A stretch of 5,196 nucleotides of DNA from Lachnospiraceae bacterium (lineage in GTDB: Bacteria; Bacillota; Clostridia; Lachnospirales; Lachnospiraceae), in assembly GCA_017483425.1 (NCBI GenBank), contig JAFUWM010000026.1, positions 1 through 5,196 of the forward strand, read 5' to 3'. A program made the translations under genes and the position numbers. The notes below the pieces were generated by a model. That model searched no databases. It saw only the letters and a list, made by a program, of their open reading frames with translations, and had not been told where the DNA came from. Of the stretch, positions 1 to 5,196 are shown one piece after another; the first letter of the stretch is position 1, and each line of letters begins with the position of its first letter.

Positions 1-1179
1 AAATATGTTTTTGAATATGGCGACAGTATCGGAAAAACGCTCCGACCTGTATATTATCTCACCGAAGCTTAAAAAAACAAGCGTTCTTATCACCTGAAAT
101 ATCTTTACAAAGATATTTTCCGGATTCCAGTGTATCCTTACACTGAACTTTTTTACATAGGACTGCGTGCAGAAAGATACCAGCATGATGAACGCAAAGT
201 ATATGCCCCAACCCAGATATGATGCCTGAGCGCCATGCCAAACGCCTGTTATGATCCAAACTAGTATTGTCGGTACGATAAGCCTGAGTGTACCCTTCTT
301 CGCTTTAGGAAAAAACCGGCTTAGTACATTTGCAACCTTTTTATTCCATTTTGTCGTCACGGAGGGCATGAACAGATGAGTGTTGAACCATTCATTCAGC
401 GAGATATGCCATCTGCGCCAGTATTCGGGTATGCTCTTGGAAAAATACGGCCGTCTGAAATTCTCCTTAAGCCTTATCCCGAGCATATCCGATACCCCGC
501 ATACTATGTCCATATAACCCGAAAAGTCCGCATACATCTCAACGAGATAAAAAAGCGTCGCTGTTATAAGTGTCAATCCGCTGTATCCCTTAGGAGCTGC
601 ATAGACCGTATCTATATAAAAAGCGACCCTTCCGGCTATGACCATTTTTTTGAATATTCCTATTATTATACGATATCCCCCTGTCTTTATCCTTTGCAGG
701 TCAAAGGGATGATATTCCGTGAGCTGATCCTGCATATCCTGGTAAGTCCCTATGGGTCCCTGGGTAAGCTGGGGAAAATATGAGATGAACAGAGCGTAAT
801 GCCAGATGTTATCACTCGGTTTTATCTTCTTATCATAGCAGTCATGAGCATAGCCCAGAGTCATAAATGTATAGAAAGATATGCCGAGGGGTGCTATCAG
901 ATCATGCACTCCGAGATTAACGCTGTATTTGAATATGATAAGAAGTCCGAGGTTAATAGCAATAGTCAACATAAAGTTTTTCTTTACGGGATTTCTCATC
1001 AGATACCATGTGGAAACTATGGAAATGATTATGAAAATTATATACAGAGGATTCGAGCAAAAGTAGAAAAAAGCGCTTCCTATAAGCAAAATCTTCCACT
1101 GATGCTTCTCCCCGGCATTATAATACGCTCCCAGCAGGCAGCACATGAATATAAAAAATGGCAGAGATATAAGGCTCAT
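1..1179 (-). CDS. MBOAT-family membrane O-acyltransferase (AlgI/DltB-like), 3' end cut by window edge
   Basis: The open frame gives 393 residues and runs off the left edge. AlgI-type proteins are usually about 450-500 residues, so the last part is missing. Family motifs appear in order: APLGISFYTF near residues 96-105, FPQLTQGPI at 135-143, YADFSGYMDIV at 216-226, YWRRWHISLNEWF at 253-265 and TGVWHGA at 311-317. His258 and His315 match the conserved histidines; the WHG histidine is the family's catalytic residue. Several hydrophobic stretches (about residues 3-20, 28-58, 69-83, 170-190, 201-226, 298-312, 320-338) fit a multi-spanning membrane protein. The family moves an acyl group, often acetyl, onto extracytoplasmic polysaccharide or teichoic acid. 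O-acetylation of this cluster's glycan is inferred from context. The ATG at 1179 is chosen because an AGGGGG site precedes it and an in-frame TAA lies at 1207-1209. AlgI versus DltB type is not settled; DltA and DltC homologues are not visible. Confidence 0.93.
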   Translation of the reverse strand, partial: MSLISLPFFIFMCCLLGAYYNAGEKHQWKILLIGSAFFYFCSNPLYIIFIIISIVSTWYLMRNPVKKNFMLTIAINLGLLIIFKYSVNLGVHDLIAPLGISFYTFMTLGYAHDCYDKKIKPSDNIWHYALFISYFPQLTQGPIGTYQDMQDQLTEYHPFDLQRIKTGGYRIIIGIFKKMVIAGRVAFYIDTVYAAPKGYSGLTLITATLFYLVEMYADFSGYMDIVCGVSDMLGIRLKENFRRPYFSKSIPEYWRRWHISLNEWFNTHLFMPSVTTKWNKKVANVLSRFFPKAKKGTLRLIVPTILVWIITGVWHGAQASYLGWGIYFAFIMLVSFCTQSYVKKFSVRIHWNPENIFVKIFQVIRTLVFLSFGEIIYRSERFSDTVAIFKNIF

Positions 1180-1185
1180 GTCCCG

Positions 1186-1191
1186 CCCCCT
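1186..1191 (-). promoter_or_regulatory. Ribosome binding site of the MBOAT gene
   Basis: AGGGGG on the minus strand lies 6 bases before the ATG at 1179. It is a strong Shine-Dalgarno match. With the in-frame stop just upstream, it fixes the start of the acyltransferase. Confidence 0.75.
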
Positions 1192-1217
1192 GTCAAATGA
1201 GCTTTTTTAAGAGGTAT

Positions 1218-1246
1218 ATAATTATCATTATTTTGAATTATGTAAA
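1218..1246 (-). promoter_or_regulatory. Weak possible proximal promoter of the MBOAT gene
   Basis: On the minus strand TTTACA (1241-1246) resembles a -35 box. A 17-base spacer leads to AATTAT (1218-1223), which matches the -10 consensus at only four of six positions. The area is so AT-rich that other -10 readings exist, such as ATTATA with an 18-base spacer. The TTTACA is part of the repeated TTTACATAA motif, so this copy may be a regulator site instead. Confidence 0.22.
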
Positions 1247-1274
1247 CCATAATCTGCCATTTCATTTTGAATTA
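1230..1274. repeat. 11-base direct repeat in the intergenic gap
   Basis: ATTTTGAATTA occurs at 1230-1240 and again at 1264-1274, 34 bases apart and in the same orientation (TAATTCAAAAT on the minus strand). The second copy overlaps the candidate -10 box at 1271-1276. The first directly joins the proximal TTATGTAAAC copy. It may be part of a regulator target, or a by-product of AT-rich composition. Confidence 0.4.
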
Positions 1275-1353
1275 AAAGTTGTCTTTGATATTATGTAAAC
1301 CACTTGTAAATTTTATTTGCATTTCCCAAAAAAACAATCATTTTTATGTAAAC
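1238..1353. repeat. Three TTATGTAAAC repeats at an exact 53-base period
   Basis: TTATGTAAAC occurs at 1238-1247, 1291-1300 and 1344-1353, always in the same orientation and with both start-to-start distances equal to 53 bases. The first two copies extend to TTATGTAAACCA. The sequence between copies does not align well, so this is a spaced short motif and not a 53-base tandem duplication. A period of 53 is close to five turns of B-DNA, which would put all copies on one helix face. Partial extra copies sit one turn away: TTATGT at 1354-1359 (10 bases after copy 3) and TGTAAA at 1305-1310 (11 bases after the same bases in copy 2). The repeats are seen directly; a role as operator sites for the downstream MBOAT gene is inferred. 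Confidence 0.6.
1271..1299 (-). promoter_or_regulatory. Candidate promoter driving the MBOAT gene
   Basis: On the minus strand TTTACA (1294-1299, one mismatch to TTGACA) is followed after exactly 17 bases by TTTAAT (1271-1276, one mismatch to TATAAT). This is a plausible housekeeping sigma promoter about 90 bases upstream of the MBOAT start codon, with transcription expected to begin near 1264. The -35 box lies inside the middle copy of the 53-base-spaced repeat, so a protein bound to that repeat would cover it. The region is very AT-rich, so chance matches are possible. Confidence 0.42.
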
Positions 1354-1369
1354 TTATGTTTTTATCCCG

Positions 1370-2113
1370 TCAATCGGTCTTATTTTTGTTCTGATCTTCA
1401 ACTATCTGTAATATATCCGTCAGGCTATCGATATTCCATTTCTCCTTTATGCCATTCAAATAACCTTTGTTATTATATATGCCGTTCTCCCTTACGATAC
1501 GAGCCGTTCTTACCGGAAGATCTGCGGCTATATGAAAGTCTTTCGCAGGATTATCACCTATATAGATCATCTCATCCGCCGTTACCCCAAGCCTTTCGGC
1601 CATGACCCTGAATCCATGGGGATTCGGTTTTCTGTATGAAGCCCCGCCAAATTCATCATTTAGTATTACTTCATCAAACCAATGGGAAACAGTATATCTC
1701 TCCGGAAGCTGCGCAACTGCTGTTCTTATTTTGTTCTTCTGTCTCCCGGGATCTCCATCGGAAATTATTCCGGTAAGTATATCCCTTTCCCTGAGTCCCT
1801 TTAATACCGGATAGACATCAGGATAAAACCGCAGGTCAGCAGGATGACTTCTGTAAAGCAAAATCAGCTTCTGCAGCTCCTCCTCTGTATATGCCTCTCC
1901 ATAGGAATCAAACAACCTGTTGAAAGCATGGGAATATGTCTCTTTGGACAGATCCCAGAGTCTTTCCTCTATTTCCTGCGGAGTATGCTTCAATCTGTCA
2001 GCCAGATACTCCGACATATATTTATAACCGCTTACAATAAATTCGTATTCCGATACAAGGGTATCATCAAGATCAAATATAACAGCTTTTATTTTTTTTT
2101 TGTTTTTAGTCAT
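1370..2113 (-). CDS. HAD-superfamily hydrolase
   Basis: The 247-residue protein has all four HAD motifs. Motif I is FDLDDTL, with nucleophile Asp14 and acid/base Asp16. Motif II is ISDG with Ser118. Motif III is RKPNP with Lys162. Motif IV is IGDN with Asp187 and a second acid at Asp192. The roughly 80 helical residues between motifs I and II fit a C1 cap, so a small soluble phosphorylated substrate is likely. It is predicted to be a cytoplasmic, Mg-dependent phosphatase; the substrate cannot be read from the sequence. The ATG at 2113 lies 3 bases after the ATP-grasp stop codon, with AAAGG about 9 bases upstream, so the two are co-transcribed and probably coupled. The N-terminus MTKNKKKIK is encoded partly by a 10-A tract. 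In this setting it may hydrolyse a sugar phosphate or a phosphorylated intermediate of the neighbouring ligase; this is inference. Confidence 0.92.
   Translation of the reverse strand: MTKNKKKIKAVIFDLDDTLVSEYEFIVSGYKYMSEYLADRLKHTPQEIEERLWDLSKETYSHAFNRLFDSYGEAYTEEELQKLILLYRSHPADLRFYPDVYPVLKGLRERDILTGIISDGDPGRQKNKIRTAVAQLPERYTVSHWFDEVILNDEFGGASYRKPNPHGFRVMAERLGVTADEMIYIGDNPAKDFHIAADLPVRTARIVRENGIYNNKGYLNGIKEKWNIDSLTDILQIVEDQNKNKTD
2092..2101 (-). repeat. Homopolymer A10 tract at the start of the HAD gene
   Basis: Ten consecutive A residues on the coding strand fill codons 5-7 and the first base of codon 8 of the HAD gene. With nine A the frame meets TAA immediately after the tract. With eleven A it meets TGA about seven codons after the tract. 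A length change, or polymerase slippage, would therefore switch the gene off. Confidence 0.85.
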
Positions 2114-2116
2114 TAG

Positions 2117-3115
2117 CTATGGCCTTTCGGGTTCGTTATCCTCATTAAGCATTATCGAGGCATCAAACCTCAGGAAAGTAACATTGTCCCTGTATGAATA
2201 AGACCTTTTGAGCTTCTCTCCCCTCATCAGTCTGTAAAGGTTCTCACAGGAATCCGCGCCCGCGGCTATTGACATCGGAGCGCCTCCGCCAAACCTCGGA
2301 TTTATCTCTATATATTCTATGCCCCTATCCGTCCTCATGCACTGTATAGTGATATGTCCTATGGGATGAAGTATGGTTAGCAGCCTTTCCACATCCTTTG
2401 TTATCCCTTCATCCCTTACGATGCGTCCCTTTGCTATCTCCCCGCTCCTCGTCGCTATCCTTATGCGGGGCACGACAGTAATGATGCCTCCGTCCATATC
2501 AAGAAAACAGTCCACAGTGTATTCAGTGCCTTCCATGAAGTCCTGCACTATATACCTGCCTTTTCCAATAAGGTGCCTGTATGTGTCAAGCTCATCCCTG
2601 CTCTCTACACGATAGGCGTTTATCGAGGATGATCCGTCCAGGGGTTTGATAAATAAAGGATATATTGCCCTGCCGGTCTCTATGTCCTCATCCGATATCA
2701 TGCGCGGCACAAGAAATCCATGCTCCTCAAGCCATCTCTGTGTATTTGTCTTGTCCCTGCATATCGTGATAACGTCCTGTGATGAAATGAGAACCCTCGC
2801 CTTAGTCGACGCTTCGATCTGTTCACGCCTTTTGGCAAGAAGCAAAAGCTCTGTATCTATGGTCGGAACGATCAGATCGATATCATATCTGTTGCAGATA
2901 TCAATTATCGAGTTTACATAACTATCATTTTGGGAGATATACGGTACCAGTTCCTTCTCATCCGCGAAATATAGCGCAGGCGCCAGAGGACTGGCATCTG
3001 CGGCGACTACAGCTCCCTGGATCCCCAGTCTATCCCTTGCAGCCTTGAAGCAGTTTACCAGCTCGACCCTGCGGCCGGCGGACAGTATTAAAATATTAAC
3101 CCTGTTTTTTTCCAT
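2117..3115 (-). CDS. ATP-grasp ligase (carbamoyl-phosphate-synthase-like fold)
   Basis: The protein has 332 residues. It starts with a Rossmann-like preATP-grasp domain (NILILSAGRRVELV, residues 7-20; VVAADASPLAPALYFAD, 36-52). The ATP-grasp core follows: Lys157 in FIKPLDGSSS (155-164), the hinge segment YIVQDFMEGTEYTVD (188-202), and the Mg-binding EINPRFGGG (270-278) with Glu270 and Asn272. The family joins a carboxylate, through an acyl phosphate, to an amine or similar nucleophile with use of ATP. The substrate here is unknown. The ATG at 3115 is backed by AAGGA 5 bases upstream, and the gene overlaps the phosphoglycosyl transferase by 20 bases. Its place after a 4-aminosugar pathway suggests it may attach an amino acid or other acid to the sugar amine; that is inference. 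Homologues are often labelled carbamoyl phosphate synthase-like, but at this size it cannot be the full enzyme. Confidence 0.9.
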   Translation of the reverse strand: MEKNRVNILILSAGRRVELVNCFKAARDRLGIQGAVVAADASPLAPALYFADEKELVPYISQNDSYVNSIIDICNRYDIDLIVPTIDTELLLLAKRREQIEASTKARVLISSQDVITICRDKTNTQRWLEEHGFLVPRMISDEDIETGRAIYPLFIKPLDGSSSINAYRVESRDELDTYRHLIGKGRYIVQDFMEGTEYTVDCFLDMDGGIITVVPRIRIATRSGEIAKGRIVRDEGITKDVERLLTILHPIGHITIQCMRTDRGIEYIEINPRFGGGAPMSIAAGADSCENLYRLMRGEKLKRSYSYRDNVTFLRFDASIMLNEDNEPERP

Positions 3116-3761
3116 CTGTTTCCTTTTCCACAGTTCCGGTAAAAAACTCCATCGTTGCGGAGGTTTCGGATGATATGCCGTCTCTCCTCAATACACTCCC
3201 TACTGTCATGAAAACGATCCTGAGATCCAGCAGGAAAGATATATTCCTCGTATACCAGATGTCATATTCAAACTTCTTTTCCCATGATATGGCATTTCTG
3301 CCGTTTACCTGAGCCCATCCGGTAAGCCCGGGAAGCACGTCATGTCTGTGAGCCTGTTCCTCGCTGTAAAGAGGTAGGTACTGCACAAGCAGCGGTCTCG
3401 GTCCTACGAAAGACATATCCCCCTTTAATATGTTAAAGAACTCGGGCAACTCATCAAGGGATGTAGAGCGAAGCTTCTTTCCGAAAGCCGTAAGCCTCAC
3501 TTCATCCGGCAGCAGTTCCCCTTTCTCATCTCTTTCATCCGTCATGGTACGGAATTTCATAAGTCCGAATATCTTTCCGTGATATCCCGGCCTCTGCTGT
3601 CTGAAAAGCACCGGCGAGCCGAGCTTTCTCCTGACAAGTACGGAAAGTACTATGAACACCGGCGACAGTATTATTATCGCTCCAAGAGATATCAATATGT
3701 CTATAAGTCTTTTTATGATCTTCTGATATATCACGCTGATATTATCCAAATATTCATACAA
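3096..3761 (-). CDS. Sugar transferase: monotopic phosphoglycosyl transferase (PglC/Bac_transf family)
   Basis: The family transfers a phosphosugar from an NDP-sugar to undecaprenyl phosphate, the first membrane step of glycan assembly. The 221-residue protein is the short form without N-terminal transmembrane helices. An amphipathic start leads into the reentrant hairpin (about 17-43) with the helix-breaking SP at 33-34. Next come VLFRQQRPGYHGK (51-63), LMKFRTM (67-73), the catalytic pair Asp103-Glu104 in SLDELPEFFN, SFVGPRP (117-123) and PGLTGWAQVNGRN (144-156). The tail includes GISSETSATMEFFTG. The start is uncertain. The open frame begins with TTG at 3761, 3 bases after the aminotransferase stop codon, and has no clear ribosome binding site. 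GTG at 3734 (new N-terminus IYQKIIKRLIDI after the initiator) is the alternative. Given the upstream genes, the likely donor is a UDP-4-amino- or acylamino-dideoxy sugar. Confidence 0.94.
   Translation of the reverse strand: MYEYLDNISVIYQKIIKRLIDILISLGAIIILSPVFIVLSVLVRRKLGSPVLFRQQRPGYHGKIFGLMKFRTMTDERDEKGELLPDEVRLTAFGKKLRSTSLDELPEFFNILKGDMSFVGPRPLLVQYLPLYSEEQAHRHDVLPGLTGWAQVNGRNAISWEKKFEYDIWYTRNISFLLDLRIVFMTVGSVLRRDGISSETSATMEFFTGTVEKETDGKKQG
3121..3124 (-). promoter_or_regulatory. Ribosome binding site of the ATP-grasp gene
   Basis: AGGA, within AAAAGGAA, lies 5 bases before the ATG at 3115. It sits inside the coding sequence of the phosphoglycosyl transferase. It supports the overlapping start and translational coupling of the two genes. 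Confidence 0.65.
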
Positions 3762-3764
3762 TAA

Positions 3765-5054
3765 CTACTCGAAGCATCGTCTGACCGTATCTATTACCTT
3801 TTCCTGCTGGTCTGGTGTCATCTTATTATCACTTGGGAGACAAAGACCTCTGTTAAATATATCCGCTCCCGTATCCGGGATATCCCCTTCATCTATATAG
3901 GCATTTGATCTGGCACGCCCGTATCCGTCACAGGTCACAAAACCATGTGTGCGATAGATCGGCTGCATGTGCATGGGCTTCCATATCGGCCTTCCTTCCG
4001 CATTTATCGAAGCCAAAGCTTCCAATATCTCATGCGGACAGGTCTTTCCCTTTTCTTTTATATAGAGGTATTCTTTTTCTCCCCGAACCTGTTTGCACAT
4101 GGAAGCCTCATCTATCAGCATACAGGTAAGCCAGAAGTTGGGCTCGGTTCTGTCATCATATGGATTGACCGATACCGGAAGAGCTCGCAGCCCCTCCCTG
4201 TATCGTTCATAGATAGCTTTTTTCTGCGCGATATGCTCTGAAATATGGAGCATATTTCCTCTCGCGATACCCGCATCTATATTGCTCATACGGTAATTAT
4301 AGCCCAGCTCTTCATGCTGATACCACGGAGCATCCTCCCTGCTCTGTGTGGACCACTTGCGCGCCTTATCTGCGTCATTTCCGTCATTTGTAAGAAACAT
4401 TCCTCCGGTCGAGCCTGTTACGATCTTGTTTCCATTAAAGGATACCGCTATATAATCTCCGAAAGTCCCGCATTTTCCACTTACTCTGGCTCCCTCGTAG
4501 GACGCTCCGAGCGCTTCCGCCGCGTCCTCTATGATAAGGGCCTTATGCCTCCTGCAGATATCAACTATTTCATCCATTTTTGCAGGCACGCCATACAGAT
4601 GTGCAAGCACTACAAGCTTCACATCCGGATACATTTCAAAAGCTTTTTCAAGAGCCGCTGGATCCATATTCCATGTATCACGCTCAGTATCTATAAACAC
4701 AGGCTCTCCGTCCTCATACAGCACAGGATTTACAGACGCGTCAAAGGTAAGATCCGAGCAGAATACTTTCATTCCCTTAAGCGCCTGTCCCGGCTTCGCT
4801 CCGGGATTCAGCTTCCCTCCCGCAAGCTTCATGCTAAGATGCAATGCAGAGGTGCCGGAAGCAAGAGCAACGGCATGCTTAACTCCCACATACTCTGCAA
4901 CCATCTCTTCCAGCCTGTTTATATTCTCCCCCACGGTGGAAACCCAGTTTGTTTCTATTGCCTCCTTTACAAACTGAAGCTCCTCCCCATGCATAGTAGG
5001 GCTTGCAAGATAGAGTCTCTTTTCAAACGGTTTTATATCATTCATTTTTGCCAT
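3765..5054 (-). CDS. PLP-dependent DegT/DnrJ/EryC1/StrS sugar aminotransferase (PglE-like)
   Basis: This enzyme class converts an NDP-4-keto-6-deoxy sugar to its 4-amino form, usually with glutamate as amine donor. With the start used here the protein has 429 residues. Visible motifs are ASGTSALHL (65-73, phosphate contact), HLYGVPAKM (152-160), EDAAEALGA (176-184, Asp177 facing the PLP nitrogen), SFNGNKIVTGSTGG (205-218, Lys210 as Schiff-base lysine) and GYNYRMSNI (251-259). RPIWKPMHMQ (355-364) is the C-terminal substrate-side segment. It is longer than the usual 370-400 residues because of extra segments near 80-94 and 318-340. The frame stays open up to an ATG at 5099. ATG 5054 is preferred because homology-like sequence begins there and the longer start would add 15 unconvincing residues; GGGG about 10 bases upstream is a fair binding site. 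The gene overlaps the upstream dehydratase by 17 bases and ends 3 bases before the sugar transferase. PglE-like use of a UDP-GlcNAc-derived substrate is inferred from neighbours. Confidence 0.94.
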   Translation of the reverse strand: MAKMNDIKPFEKRLYLASPTMHGEELQFVKEAIETNWVSTVGENINRLEEMVAEYVGVKHAVALASGTSALHLSMKLAGGKLNPGAKPGQALKGMKVFCSDLTFDASVNPVLYEDGEPVFIDTERDTWNMDPAALEKAFEMYPDVKLVVLAHLYGVPAKMDEIVDICRRHKALIIEDAAEALGASYEGARVSGKCGTFGDYIAVSFNGNKIVTGSTGGMFLTNDGNDADKARKWSTQSREDAPWYQHEELGYNYRMSNIDAGIARGNMLHISEHIAQKKAIYERYREGLRALPVSVNPYDDRTEPNFWLTCMLIDEASMCKQVRGEKEYLYIKEKGKTCPHEILEALASINAEGRPIWKPMHMQPIYRTHGFVTCDGYGRARSNAYIDEGDIPDTGADIFNRGLCLPSDNKMTPDQQEKVIDTVRRCFE

Positions 5055-5196
5055 CGCTGTACATCCCCGTTCCTGGCGTATATTCGTAGGTCGGCACAAG
5101 ATCCTTTATCCAGCTCCTCACATCCGCCTTTTCTTTCTTTGATTCCGCATTAAGCTCGGAAAGGCTCTCAAAAAATCTGTCCACATCCATATCTAT
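5038..5196 (-). CDS. C-terminal tail of a probable NDP-sugar 4,6-dehydratase/epimerase (CapD/PglF-like), 5' part outside window
   Basis: Only the last 52 codons and a TGA stop are present. The frame has no internal stop and ends inside the start of the aminotransferase gene. The tail reads DMDVDRFFESLSEL, then a charged linker, then DVRSWIKDLVPTYEY and a short polar end. A terminal VPTY after an aspartate-arginine helix is typical of membrane-bound polysaccharide-biosynthesis dehydratases of Firmicutes. No catalytic motif is in view, so the call rests on this tail plus context: a 4,6-dehydratase is the enzyme that would feed the next gene its 4-keto sugar. A different short-chain epimerase is possible. 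Confidence 0.55.
   Translation of the reverse strand: MDMDVDRFFESLSELNAESKKEKADVRSWIKDLVPTYEYTPGTGMYSDGKNE

Noticed and set aside
376..1200. Two plus-strand open frames of about 135 codons each
   Set aside because: They lie opposite the MBOAT reading frame, which carries all family motifs. Their products show no domain, so they are shadows.
1203..1235. AT-rich stretch considered as an origin or attachment site
   Set aside because: No DnaA-box cluster, inverted repeat, integrase gene or tRNA end is visible; AT richness alone is not evidence.
1324..1350. Possible terminator after the HAD gene around the run of seven T residues (minus strand)
   Set aside because: The only pairing is A against T (AAAAA/TTTTT) around a short loop, with no GC stem, so a working intrinsic terminator is not supported.
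3731..3757. Eight-codon minus-strand ORF, MNIWIISA then stop, between the aminotransferase and the sugar transferase
   Set aside because: It resembles the first residues of some glycosyltransferases and could be a remnant, but it is too short to judge and has no ribosome binding site.
5055..5099. Upstream ATG at 5099 as the aminotransferase start
   Set aside because: It adds 15 residues unlike the family and would deepen the overlap with the upstream gene; ATG 5054 fits family N-termini better.
4245..5153. A 302-codon plus-strand open frame opposite the aminotransferase gene
   Set aside because: It is the antisense of a gene with clear PLP-enzyme motifs. Its translation is rich in Ser, Arg, His and Cys, with no recognisable domain.

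Overview
The window reads as part of a surface-polysaccharide or glycoconjugate gene cluster from a Gram-positive anaerobe of the Clostridia, most likely a Lachnospiraceae member such as a Butyrivibrio relative. This placement is inferred. It rests on heavy use of ATA for isoleucine, good AGGA/AGGGGG ribosome binding sites, moderate GC in the genes, very AT-rich intergenic DNA, and protein sequences that look like Firmicutes cell-envelope clusters. All recognisable genes lie on the minus strand, so the biological order runs from right to left. I see no plus-strand gene, tRNA, rRNA, CRISPR array or insertion sequence.

Right end (5196 to 2117): the tail of a probable membrane NDP-sugar 4,6-dehydratase/epimerase (CapD/PglF-like) overlaps a PLP-dependent DegT-type sugar aminotransferase. 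A monotopic phosphoglycosyl transferase (PglC/Bac_transf family) and an ATP-grasp ligase follow. Gaps are 3 bases or genes overlap by 17 to 20 bases, so this is a tight operon. Dehydratase, aminotransferase and phosphoglycosyl transferase are the three activities that make a bacillosamine-type UDP-4-amino-4,6-dideoxy-sugar and load it as a sugar phosphate on undecaprenyl phosphate. The N-acetyltransferase that usually completes such a sugar is absent here. An ATP-grasp ligase and a HAD phosphatase-like protein stand next in line.

Middle (2113 to 1370): the HAD hydrolase starts 3 bases after the ATP-grasp gene. It carries a 10-A tract near its start codon, where a one-base change in either direction leads to an early stop.

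Gap (1369 to 1180): 190 bases, about 23% GC, with no visible hairpin terminator. It holds three copies of TTATGTAAAC at an exact 53-base period and a -35/-10 pair reading toward the next gene. This is the least explained part of the window.

Left end (1179 to 1): the first 393 residues of an AlgI/DltB-type MBOAT membrane O-acyltransferase, cut by the window edge. It probably O-acetylates the glycan made by the cluster. Its own promoter region suggests it is expressed or regulated separately from the upstream sugar operon.
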